Shown here in pieces: positions 1 through 7,100 of a DNA stretch of 7,908 bases (position 1 is the first letter of the stretch; the number at the start of each line of letters is the position of its first letter). The stretch covers positions 1 to 7,908 of the forward strand of contig JAICHN010000246.1 of NCBI GenBank assembly GCA_025924845.1. The letters are read 5' to 3'. The notes below the pieces were generated by a model that was not told where the DNA came from, did not search any database, and worked only from the letters and a program-made list of their open reading frames with translations. This DNA is from Chloroflexota bacterium (GTDB lineage Bacteria; Chloroflexota; UBA5177; JANWHV01). The position numbers and the translations under genes were made by a program.

Positions 1-1105
1 CGCCATAGGTGAAAATGGCCGTCAGCGGCGCGGCGTTACCGCCGATAGCGCGATACGTATCGTCGGCCGTTTCAAGCGGCACACGCAGGGACGGAATGGT
101 GTCCATCTCGATGCGCCGTTCGGCGAGCAGGCGAATGAACAGGGCCATATTGCGATTCTCGGTCCACCGCATGACGTTGATCGGCAGGTCGATATTGTTC
201 TCTTCGTAGATCGGGTCATAGCGGCCGGGCCCGTAGGCGACCGAGGTGACGAGGACGGCCTGAGCGCCAAACCACTTCTGGCGGTCGAGATCCATGCCGA
301 ATTGCCCGAGGGCCACGATCCGCCCGCCCACGCGTAAGGCATCAAACGCGCCGTTGATTACCTCGTTGGATGTCGTCGTCACGGCGATGATCGCCGCGTC
401 GGCCCCGAACCCGTCCGTTACCTCGTGGACCGCTTGAATCCCTGCCTCATCCAGAGCGGGTAGCCGCCGCAAGATGCCGGGGGAGTTCAAGAGTTGCAAG
501 CGGGTGGGGTTGATGTCGGCAACGATCGTGTAGATGCCGGCCACGCGGGCCAGTTGGGTGAGCAAGTTGCCGAGCAGGCCGGCGCCGACGATCAAGATCG
601 TCTCACCCACCGTGCAGCCGGTTCGTCGAAGGGCTTCGATGGCAATCGCGCCCAGCGTGACATGCGCGGCGTGCTCGCCCGGCACGCCCTCGGGTACTGC
701 TACCGTCAGGTTCCGCGGTACCGCAACGCATTCAGCATGGAAGGCACACTGGCTGCCCGCGCAGGCGACATAGTCTCCGGGCTGGAGATCGTGAATATCG
801 GGAGCGACCTCGATCACCCGGCCGGCCAGGCTGTAGCCCAGCGAGGCAAAGCCCGTGCCTGGTGGACGAGGCAGCAGTTCAGGGCTTGCGGCGCCGTGCA
901 TGCGGACCTTGCGCCATCGCTGCCGCGGCTCAGGGTATTCATGTGACTCCGCGCCGGGTATCGCGGTGGCATCAATCACGGTGCGCTCGGTCCCCGGACT
1001 CATCACCGAGTACTCGGTTCGTACCAGTACCTCGCCGCGCCGCAATCGCGGCTCCGGTTCCTCGCGAATCACGGCCATGCCGCCCTGGGCGACGAGTCTA
1101 CGCAT
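1..1105 (-). CDS. Medium-chain (zinc-type) dehydrogenase, BchC-like / bi-domain oxidoreductase family; 3' end off the window
   Basis: My own reading of the minus strand from the ATG at 1105 gives 368 codons with no stop before the left edge. AGGAG lies 3 bases upstream of the start codon's adjacent ACA, and the gene starts 15 bases after the SDR stop, so the two form an operon. Visible features are SVMSPGTE (33-40), a GYSLAGRVIEV segment (90-100), the Rossmann loop VGAGLLG (173-179), and YGPGRYDP...RWTENRN (291-319). This combination is characteristic of the MDR half of bi-domain oxidoreductases, which often carry a C-terminal Gfo/Idh/MocA domain, and of BchC-like dehydrogenases. The usual catalytic Cys position appears to be Ser36, and no four-Cys structural zinc lobe is seen. 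Likely role: NAD(P)-dependent oxidation of a sugar, polyol or small alcohol; the substrate is unknown. The MDR domain seems to finish near the edge, so whether a second domain follows cannot be seen. Confidence 0.85.
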   Translation of the reverse strand, partial: MRRLVAQGGMAVIREEPEPRLRRGEVLVRTEYSVMSPGTERTVIDATAIPGAESHEYPEPRQRWRKVRMHGAASPELLPRPPGTGFASLGYSLAGRVIEVAPDIHDLQPGDYVACAGSQCAFHAECVAVPRNLTVAVPEGVPGEHAAHVTLGAIAIEALRRTGCTVGETILIVGAGLLGNLLTQLARVAGIYTIVADINPTRLQLLNSPGILRRLPALDEAGIQAVHEVTDGFGADAAIIAVTTTSNEVINGAFDALRVGGRIVALGQFGMDLDRQKWFGAQAVLVTSVAYGPGRYDPIYEENNIDLPINVMRWTENRNMALFIRLLAERRIEMDTIPSLRVPLETADDTYRAIGGNAAPLTAIFTYG

Positions 1106-1120
1106 TGTCTCCTACTCTCC

Positions 1121-1897
1121 TTACTGGATAATCATCTCGCCACCATGAATGTCCACGGATGCACCGGTAATGTATGCCGCCTCGTCGGATGCCAGGAAAC
1201 AGACAAGGTGGGCAATCTCCTCGGGCTCCGCCAGGCGACTGAAGGGAATGGCGGCAAGCACCCGGGCCATCCGTTCCTCGTCCACCGATTCGCGGACCAT
1301 GGGCGTATCGACGATGCCGGGACAGACCGCGTTCACATTTATCCTATGCGGCGCCCATTCCCGGGCCAGATGGCGGCTCAACCCCAGCACTCCCGCCTTC
1401 GCGGCGGTATAGTGGGCCCCACCCAGGGTGCTGGTGGCGCGCCCCGCCATCGACGCCATGTTGACGATCCGGCCGCCGCCGCGGGCGATCATCGAGTCAA
1501 GGACAGCCTGGGCGCAGAGAAAGGCGCCCTTCAGATTGACGTTCAGGACCAGGTCCCATTCTTCGGACGAGATACCGGCCACCGCCGTTGAACGAAGGAC
1601 ACCGGCATTATTCACCAGGATGTCCACACCACCGTACAATTGTAGGGCGCTCGCCGTCATGCGTCGGACGTCGGCCGGATCGGTAACATCCACCACCACG
1701 TCACGTGCTTGCAGGCCCTCGGCTTCGATAGCGGCGGCGGTAGCTCGCGCGTGCCCCGCGTGCAGATCCGCCACCACGACGCTTGCCCCTTCCCGGGCCA
1801 GACGCAACGCGATGGCGCGGCCTATTCCCTGTCCGGCCCCGGTGACGATCGCCGTATGCTGAGCGAATCTTCCCGATCGGCTCTCCATCGCCGCCAT
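1121..1897 (-). CDS. Short-chain dehydrogenase/reductase (classical SDR), NAD(P)-dependent
   Basis: A 258-residue classical SDR, the usual family length. The cofactor motif TGAGQGIG is at 19-26, D44 closes the second strand (which favours NAD over NADP), and NNAG is at 96-99. The active site is complete: N121, S149, Y163 and K167 (YTAAK). The C-terminal ITGASVDIHGG segment is typical of the FabG-like/glucose dehydrogenase group. The frame stays open to 2224, but residues upstream of MAAMES have no SDR homology pattern and are Arg/Gly/Pro-rich, so I place the start at the ATG at 1897; the ATG at 1888 is an alternative. The Shine-Dalgarno is weak (GGTGGGGG). A TATACT box 42 bases upstream supports the short form. 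It is followed after 15 bases by the MDR dehydrogenase, implying a shared oxidation pathway. The substrate cannot be told from the sequence. Confidence 0.9.
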   Translation of the reverse strand: MAAMESRSGRFAQHTAIVTGAGQGIGRAIALRLAREGASVVVADLHAGHARATAAAIEAEGLQARDVVVDVTDPADVRRMTASALQLYGGVDILVNNAGVLRSTAVAGISSEEWDLVLNVNLKGAFLCAQAVLDSMIARGGGRIVNMASMAGRATSTLGGAHYTAAKAGVLGLSRHLAREWAPHRINVNAVCPGIVDTPMVRESVDEERMARVLAAIPFSRLAEPEEIAHLVCFLASDEAAYITGASVDIHGGEMIIQ

Positions 1898-1938
1898 GAC
1901 CAACCCCCACCGCCTTCGTGAACACCGACAACCCGTGC

Positions 1939-1967
1939 AGTATACTAGACCGCCGTAGCGATTTGAG
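1939..1967 (-). promoter_or_regulatory. Candidate promoter of the SDR-MDR operon
   Basis: On the minus strand a good -10 box, TATACT (1944-1939), is preceded at 17 bases by a poor -35 match, CTCAAA (1967-1962). Transcription would start near 1932, giving a leader of about 35 bases before the SDR ATG at 1897. The -10 sits inside the palindrome AGTATACT, so a plus-strand -10 is equally possible at 1941-1946. I see no good plus-strand -35. Confidence 0.35.
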
Positions 1968-2025
1968 AGGCTCCTTGCATTTGGGGAGTGCGACTCGCAT
2001 TTGTGGCCGAGGGCGCGTGGTACGA

Positions 2026-2126
2026 GCGCGGGTCTCCTGGCCCGCCAAGGCGGCAAACCGCCAGTACCGATCGGGCCGCCCGGATGACCAACCGATGCCG
2101 AACCAAGCGGGCCTGGAGACCCGCGC
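2026..2126. repeat. Long imperfect inverted repeat with internal hairpins
   Basis: The left arm 2026-2045 (gcgcgggtctcctggcccgc) pairs with the right arm 2107-2126 (gcgggcctggagacccgcgc) at 19 of 20 positions, across a 61-base interior. The interior has its own hairpins: ggcgg/ccgcc at 2049-2062 with a 4-base loop, and cggg/cccg at 2072-2082. The structure is therefore a three-armed, MITE- or REP-like fold. It is non-coding and has no nearby transposase. The arm core GCGGGTCTCC..GGAGACCCGC has the look of a dispersed palindromic repeat, but copy number cannot be judged from one window. Confidence 0.6.
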
Positions 2127-2273
2127 CCCAATGACATGGACCGGCCTGCCACAAAACGTTGGTACGCCTCTGCATTGGTTACCAAATACACGCGTGGCCA
2201 GGCGTACTTGGCGGGATAGGACAACCCTACCTGTAATGTGACCGAACCGGAGCACGCACCGGCAACGGAACCG

Positions 2274-2282
2274 TGCGATAAT
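2274..2282 (+). promoter_or_regulatory. Extended -10 promoter of the antitoxin gene
   Basis: TGcGATAAT at 2274-2282 matches an extended -10 (TG, one base, then GATAAT, 5 of 6 to consensus). There is no good -35 at normal spacing, as is usual for extended -10 promoters. The start would fall near 2289, about 14 bases before the ATG. A short inverted repeat, gcacg/cgtgc (2252-2256, 2272-2276), overlaps the promoter and could be an operator for antitoxin autoregulation, which is standard for Phd-type systems; here it is inference. Confidence 0.4.
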
Positions 2283-2302
2283 TACGCTTGTAAGGAGTCA
2301 GT

Positions 2303-2530
2303 ATGGATGCTACCATCGGCGCCGACGAGTTCAAGGCTAACTGCCTTCAGCTGATCGACGAGGTTGCGGAACGCCGACAACCGCTGATTATCACCAAGCG
2401 CGGCCGGCCCCTCGCCAAGCTCGTGCCCATCGTGGATATGCCTTCGCTTTTTGGCGCCATGGCGGGATCGGTGACCTATGAAGAGGACATTGTCACGCCG
2501 CTCGACGTGCAATGGGACGCGGCGGAGTGA
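2303..2530 (+). CDS. Type II toxin-antitoxin antitoxin, Phd/YefM family
   Basis: A 75-residue protein of typical Phd/YefM length. AAGGAG lies 5 bases before the ATG. The N-terminal DNA-binding fold is visible as IGADEFKANCLQLIDEVAERR (5-25, Phd helix pattern) followed by PLIITKRGRPLAKLVPI (27-43), the family's most conserved stretch. The C-terminal part, GSVTYEEDIVTPLDVQW (55-71), resembles the acidic, Trp-bearing tail that wraps around and inhibits PIN-domain toxins in such pairs. Its role would be to neutralise a VapC-type ribonuclease and repress its own operon. The stop codon overlaps the GTG of the downstream toxin frame (GTGA), the usual coupled layout, but that toxin is truncated. It is the only plus-strand gene in the window. 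Family assignment is firm; whether it still has a partner elsewhere is unknown. Confidence 0.9.
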   Translation: MDATIGADEFKANCLQLIDEVAERRQPLIITKRGRPLAKLVPIVDMPSLFGAMAGSVTYEEDIVTPLDVQWDAAE

Positions 2531-2625
2531 GCGCGGTCGCTCTGGATAGCCATGCCCTCGTCCGGCTCCTGGCCGGCGATAGGCGCCTATCGGCTGTCCC
2601 GAGAGGATGCGGCGCCTGCCGATAA
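2527..2625 (+). pseudogene. Truncated PIN-domain (VapC-like) toxin remnant
   Basis: Starting at the GTG that overlaps the antitoxin stop, the frame reads VSAVALDSHALVRLLAGD and then RRLSAVPRGCGACR before a TAA at 2623-2625. The first part matches the N-terminus of PIN toxins (hydrophobic strand, the first catalytic Asp in LDSHAL, then hydrophobic helix and GDRRLSA). A functional toxin is about 125-140 residues with three more conserved acidic residues, and all of that is missing. Homology fades after residue 23, in a palindrome-rich stretch. A different frame just downstream reads RRLPISVEAW (2610-2639), faintly like the LPI.v..A segment of VapC proteins. That hints at an internal deletion plus frameshift, but the match is too short to claim. 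Only about 23 bases then remain before the convergent reductase stop at 2649. Confidence 0.75.
2577..2592. repeat. 16-bp perfect palindrome with alternative hairpin partner
   Basis: cgataggcgcctatcg at 2577-2592 is perfectly self-complementary. Its right half, tatcggc (2588-2594), can pair instead with gccgata (2618-2624). These stems lie inside the toxin remnant and between convergent genes. They could end transcription of either the antitoxin or the reductase, though no T-run follows on either strand. Confidence 0.5.
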
Positions 2626-2648
2626 GCGTCGAGGCATGGCGCCTTGCT

Positions 2649-3821
2649 TCACCCTGGAAGTCGCGACAGCACTGGATCGCGGGTGAGCAACGCGTGCAGC
2701 ACTTTCGGTGTCTTACGGGCCAGCCGCAAGACCAGGGCGCGGTAATCGGTCGTGCCGCTCACCGCTGCCGTGTTCGCATCACGCAAGGTGGGACTCTCGG
2801 CGGCGAGGCGCACCACCACATCGGGGAATCGATAGCTCAGCGCCGCCACCAGGCGAGCATAGTGGAGATCGCCGCAGAGTTCCCGGGCGAGATAGCGATC
2901 GTAGCGGGCCAGTGCGGCCGATCCGCTCTGGAGGGCGGCCAGCACGGTTGCCCCGGCATGGCGCCCACTGGCCAGCGCATAACTGATCCCCTCGGCGGTA
3001 AGCGGATCGGCCAGCGCCGCGGCGTCGCCGGCCAGGAGCACCGGCCCACGCCGCCGCCTGCGCCGTCCCCCGGCCAGCGGGACGCGATGGCCCCGTTGCA
3101 GCAGTATCCTACCGCCTCGAAGGTCGGCATGCGCGGCGAGAAAGCGCGCGAGCGCGGCCCGTAGGTCGTGCTTGCCGTTGCCGTGAAAGACACCGAGGCC
3201 GACCGAAAGATGATCCGTTTTGCCGAAGATCCAGCCATAGCCGTCTGTAATACAGAGGAGATCCAGTAGCGCGGCCTGCCGGTAGCGGGCCAGGGCACGA
3301 TCGGGCACGGCCAGTTCGACCTCGATGGCGGCGCCCGCCGCTGACATCGGGGGGAAGCCCGCCAGGCGCGCGGTGATCCCGTTCGCGCCGTCGGCGCCTA
3401 TGACATAGTCGGCGGTCACCGTGTCCTTCCCTGCCTGGAGGCGAAGACGGCTCCCCGCCTGCTCAAGGGCGCTCAGGGCAGTTCCGTCGTGCAGGGCGGC
3501 GCCGGCCTCTACCGCCCGCGCCACGAGTTGAGCATCGAAGCGGTCACGCATCACCATGCCGATGGGCGCGGGCAGTGGACAACAGACCTCCTCCCTGCCC
3601 CCAGGAACGAACATGGCGGTGGCGCTGGTCTCCACGGGCAGGGCGGCGACCAGCGGCGACGCGGCGCGCGCTCGTGCCGTGATGCCGCCGCCGCACGGCT
3701 TGTAGCGGGGGATGCGGGTTTTCTCCAGAAGGAGTACCCGCGCGCCTCCCTGGGCCAGAATGTGGGCGGCCGCAGCGCCCGCGGGCCCTCCGCCGACCAC
3801 TACCGTATCGTACGTCTCCAC
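2649..3821 (-). CDS. Geranylgeranyl reductase family FAD-dependent oxidoreductase
   Basis: A 390-residue flavoprotein of the usual length for the family. The start is GTG at 3821, with AGGAG 7 bases upstream. The N-terminal dinucleotide fold VVVGGGPAGAAAA is at 7-19, with E33 at the end of the second strand for FAD ribose. PRYKPCGGG (38-46) is the signature of the geranylgeranyl reductase group. The second FAD motif is IGADGANG (141-148), the GYGWIFGKTDHLSVGLG segment (194-210) is typical of the family, and LLAGDAAALADPLTAEGIS (262-280) is the GD motif near the flavin pyrophosphate. Members saturate isoprenoid chains of lipids, quinones or chlorophyll, or act on related polyenes; the substrate cannot be told here. 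No isoprenoid or pigment genes adjoin it. A run of six arginines (253-258) sits in a surface-loop position before the GD strand. It is transcribed convergently with the antitoxin. Confidence 0.88.
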   Translation of the reverse strand: METYDTVVVGGGPAGAAAAHILAQGGARVLLLEKTRIPRYKPCGGGITARARAASPLVAALPVETSATAMFVPGGREEVCCPLPAPIGMVMRDRFDAQLVARAVEAGAALHDGTALSALEQAGSRLRLQAGKDTVTADYVIGADGANGITARLAGFPPMSAAGAAIEVELAVPDRALARYRQAALLDLLCITDGYGWIFGKTDHLSVGLGVFHGNGKHDLRAALARFLAAHADLRGGRILLQRGHRVPLAGGRRRRRRGPVLLAGDAAALADPLTAEGISYALASGRHAGATVLAALQSGSAALARYDRYLARELCGDLHYARLVAALSYRFPDVVVRLAAESPTLRDANTAAVSGTTDYRALVLRLARKTPKVLHALLTRDPVLSRLPG

Positions 3822-4036
3822 GTCCGTCTCCTACCTGTACGGTAGCACGCCGGGGCATAGGTCGTAGGAGTTTTGGCGGGCCGCGGGCGGAGGCGTTGGC
3901 CGGCGACTATGACATGCGGGTACGTGTCGCTACTCTTCCTCTCGTGCGACCCACGGGTGCCGGCGTCATCGGGACCCACAATTAATGATCAGGCTGCGAC
4001 ACCCGGCTCGCCGCACTCCCTACCTCGACGAGGAGG

Positions 4037-4058
4037 GCGCCGGCCGCGCGGCCGGCGC
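4037..4058. repeat. 22-bp perfect GC palindrome
   Basis: Positions 4037-4058 are perfectly self-complementary (gcgccggccgc and its mirror) and entirely G/C. The palindrome lies 3 bases beyond the terminator-like hairpin at 4062-4113 and may act with it as a tandem terminator or as an mRNA-stabilising stem. Confidence 0.6.
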
Positions 4059-4061
4059 AAA

Positions 4062-4113
4062 TCGCTGGGGGTGATCACTGCCCAGTCCAGGCAAGAGCGA
4101 TCACCCCCAGCGA
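4062..4113 (-). terminator. Strong hairpin downstream of the PIG-L gene, probable terminator
   Basis: The perfect 15-bp arms are tcgctgggggtgatc (4062-4076) and gatcacccccagcga (4099-4113), with a 22-base loop that contains a further tgcc/ggca stem. It starts 15 bases after the stop codon of the large minus-strand gene. On the minus strand it is followed by only TTTG, so the T-tract is short. Position and stability support termination or 3'-end protection; classic intrinsic termination is less certain. Confidence 0.65.
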
Positions 4114-4128
4114 GGCGCGGCGTGCGGG

Positions 4129-7100
4129 TCAGGGGCTGGACGGAGTCAGCGGGATGTAGAACGCTTGCACCTCATTATTCGGAGTTTCAAAGGACACCAA
4201 GGCCGAGCCGTTCGCCGCCAGCTTGGCGTACGCGGCCGCATCGAGCGGGATCGTCACATGCTGCGTGCCGGCGGACGCTATCGGGACAACGACGTCTTGG
4301 ACCACGCGACCACTCATGTCCGGCGCCCAGGGCGGTATCCCGCCGTCGGTCACGGCACAGGGCGTAAAACCGTAATCCGGAGCGGGGTCGGCGGCCGGTG
4401 AGCAGCTGGTGAGCCAGACCGGGATGGCCGCATGATCGCCCGACCACAGGAAGAAGTGAGCCGTACCGGAACCGGTGGACTGGACGTCGAACTCGGCGGC
4501 CGATGGGCTCAGAGTCGGCTTGCTGATCGACAGGCTGTCGTTCGGAGGAGCGGGATTACGGCCGGAGATCGGCACGCCGTTTTGCGCTGACTGATAGATG
4601 GTCTGCGGCGAATTCGCGCCATCCAGGTTCGGATGGCCGACGATCGGGGCCGTGGGCGTGGTGGACCGGCCGGCGGGCGGCGTGTAGCCGCTCAGGTAGG
4701 CGTGGCCCCACCGGTAGGGGTCGGATTGCACGCTGTTGAAGGCCGACCAGGCGAGGCGTGTACTCTGGTCGATGTGGCGCAGCGTGGTAGTGCCGGTCGC
4801 CGCCGTGTTGTCTTCATCATACGGCGTGATGTTGAGCCCCATGTGGAGCGGATTGACCACGTTGGTCGCCGCGTTGCTGGTCGGCGGCGTGTCCGTGGGA
4901 CCAACCGCGGAGGGCAGGTCGGCCATGGGGATCTTGACTTCGAGGTTGTAGCCGCCGCCCGCGTAACTGTGGTCTGTGGTGGTCTCGTTGCTCCCCACCC
5001 AGGTCGCGGTCGAAACCACCTTCACGCCGGGGGCGTTGGGTGCCCCCTCGACGGTTGCCGCCAGCGGTCCCGTAGCATAACCCTGATGATTGTCGGCGTC
5101 GCGCTCCCAACACGGCCCGTTCACGCCGTTGCCGTTGCTGTTGGTCGGGTCATTGGTGAACGGGAAGATACCGAGCTTGAAGGCCGTCGCGGTATCCATC
5201 AACGTTTGCGACGAGTTCCCACGCGGGTCGATCAGGATCTCCGTAGAGTCGGCAAGCCAATGGGCCACGCACTGCCGAGGCGTGACCGCATAGCTCTGGT
5301 AGTCGTCACGGACATGGATGAAGAAATACAGGTCGTCGTTGTTCCAGGTGACCTTGGCATAGGTGCTGGTCGGGCCGCCCACCGCTCCCGAGGTACCGCA
5401 GTCGACGCCGGCTGGAACACAGGGACTCCCCTGCCAGAGCCTGCTGATATCGAGCGCAGGCCCTGGATACTCACCGGGGCTCTCCGTCCCATCCAGGGTC
5501 GGCGCCGTCGCGGCCTGGGGAATGGTCGTGGCCGGGACCAGCGACATCGAGAGCGTTTCGCCGGACGAGCCGGCGGGCGCGCTCAAGGTCGTCACTATCG
5601 GGATGGAGACGGATTGGTTGTCGGGCAAGGATGTATCCGTGTTGGTAAGGGTGAAGTTGACCTGCGTATCGGCGCCCGGGGCGAGCGGCCCATACGGCTT
5701 GGTGGCGGCATCGACTGTGAAGTCAGGCGGCAGGGTCAGACTGACGCTCCCGCTCTGGGAGGCGTTCGACCAGTTATGCACATCAACAGGGACGGTGATC
5801 GTCTCGCCGATGCCCATCGATTGCACGGCCGCCGATCGCCCGAGCCGGTATGCCTGGGGAACGGTATTCTGAAGCCAGCTGTCATATTCCGCCCAGTTGC
5901 CCCAGCGATGGAAACGCCCCTCGGCCGGGGCGACGATCTCGACCACGTTATCCGTGTAGCCGGTCATACCGCCCGTAGTCAGGAGCGCCGAGATCTTGAA
6001 GTTCGTGTTAATCGCGGCGGAGGCGCTCGGTGTGATGTTGAAGGTCGCCGTCGACTCATGGGCGCTCATGATCGGGCCGATCGGTTGCGCGGGATCGACC
6101 GTCCAGCCCGAGGGAACGGTGAGGGCGACGGTGCCGGCGGGCAAAGCCCTGGAAGAACCTGATTGTACGTGGAGCGTAGCCTGGAACGTACCGCCGGCTA
6201 CGTTGAAGAAACGAGAGAACGTCAGGTATTCAAGGGTGCCGAGCGGCAGCCCACCCGGATCAGGGATGGTGGCGCCGTCGAAGATCGCGTTGTCCTGACC
6301 GGCCGCCGGGTTCGCCGTACCGTCGGCATTGGTATTCGGTTGGAACGGCACGAAGGCCTCGGTCTGGCCGAAGCGTGAGCAACCGGGAGCGGCGGCTCCC
6401 ATAAACATCGTTCTGCTCTGCGTGGGATAGGCCGAGCGGCCCTCGGAGCTGATTTGCGCCCAGCTCTTGGGCGTGCCGGCCGGCATACCCTGGAGATTGC
6501 CGGCGGGCCAGGCGTATGGTGAGGGATAGCCGGTCCAGACTCCGGCGACGGTGTCCAGGTTCGTGGCCGCGGGGATGAAGCCGGCGGTGCAGTTAGCCGC
6601 GGTCGTTGTCCCGCCGGTGCCCGCCGTGCTGCCCCCCGAGAAGACTTTCTTGATTTGCCAGGTGCTGAGCGCGTTGGGGCCGGTCAATTGGTCCGGAAAC
6701 ATATTCGGGTCGGCGGCGGCCAGCACGCCTTCCCAGATCAGGCGGCCGGCCTCCTGATGATTGCCGTGGCCGGCGGCCAGGGTCGGGGTGAAGCCGATGT
6801 AGATATCGGGCTGGGTTGTGCGGATAATGCGCGTGATCCGGCGCAATGTATCGTCGTGCCCCCAGAAGTACTGGGTGAGCGGGGCACTCTGATTGTAGAA
6901 AAAGTCGACCTTGTCGACATAGAAGATATCGGTGGTGCCTGACCGATAGTGGGCGGCGCGATCCTCGTTCTCGCGGCGGAGGCCCAGGGCCGGGCCTGTC
7001 TCATCACCCACCGCGTTGCCGCCGCCCTCGCCGCGCGTCACCTGAATGATGCCGCAGCGGATGCCGTACAGTTGGTGCCACACGCCACAGGGGCCGATAA

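Larger units (their letters stand above)
1898..2302. other. Divergent intergenic region between SDR operon and antitoxin gene
   Basis: This 405-base region has no convincing gene. Open frames cross it on both strands, but their translations are Arg/Pro/Gly-rich, lack ribosome-binding sites and show no family motifs. It holds the SDR promoter candidate, a long inverted repeat (2026-2126), a second smaller inverted repeat (gtacgcct at 2162-2169 with aggcgtac at 2200-2207), the short palindrome TTGGTTACCAA (2175-2185) and the antitoxin promoter. Confidence 0.7.
3822..4128. other. Intergenic region downstream of the large secreted protein gene
   Basis: This 307-base stretch has no supportable gene. 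It holds the two tandem hairpins at 4037-4113 and a short AT-rich patch, acaattaatgatca (3978-3991). The reductase promoter must lie here if that gene is transcribed on its own, but I see no convincing -35/-10 pair. Confidence 0.6.

Noticed and set aside
494..946. 150-codon plus-strand frame opposite the MDR dehydrogenase
   Set aside because: It is a shadow of the minus-strand gene, whose MDR motifs are unambiguous.
1898..2224. N-terminal extension of the SDR frame to 2224 (would add 109 residues)
   Set aside because: The translation is Arg/Gly/Pro-rich without SDR features and crosses the inverted repeat and a promoter-like box. Standard SDR length is reached from the ATG at 1897.
1918..2241. 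Plus-strand 107-codon frame in the intergenic region
   Set aside because: It has no ribosome-binding site and no family motif, it spans the inverted repeat, and its composition is that of GC-rich non-coding DNA.
2607..3164. 185-codon plus-strand frame overlapping the reductase
   Set aside because: Almost all of it is antisense to the reductase. Only the first about 10 codons faintly resemble a VapC segment, which is too little for a gene.
4633..6162. 509-codon plus-strand frame opposite the PIG-L gene
   Set aside because: It is antisense to a gene with clear domains. Its Arg/Gly-rich composition is typical of a GC-rich shadow frame, and no motif is recognisable.
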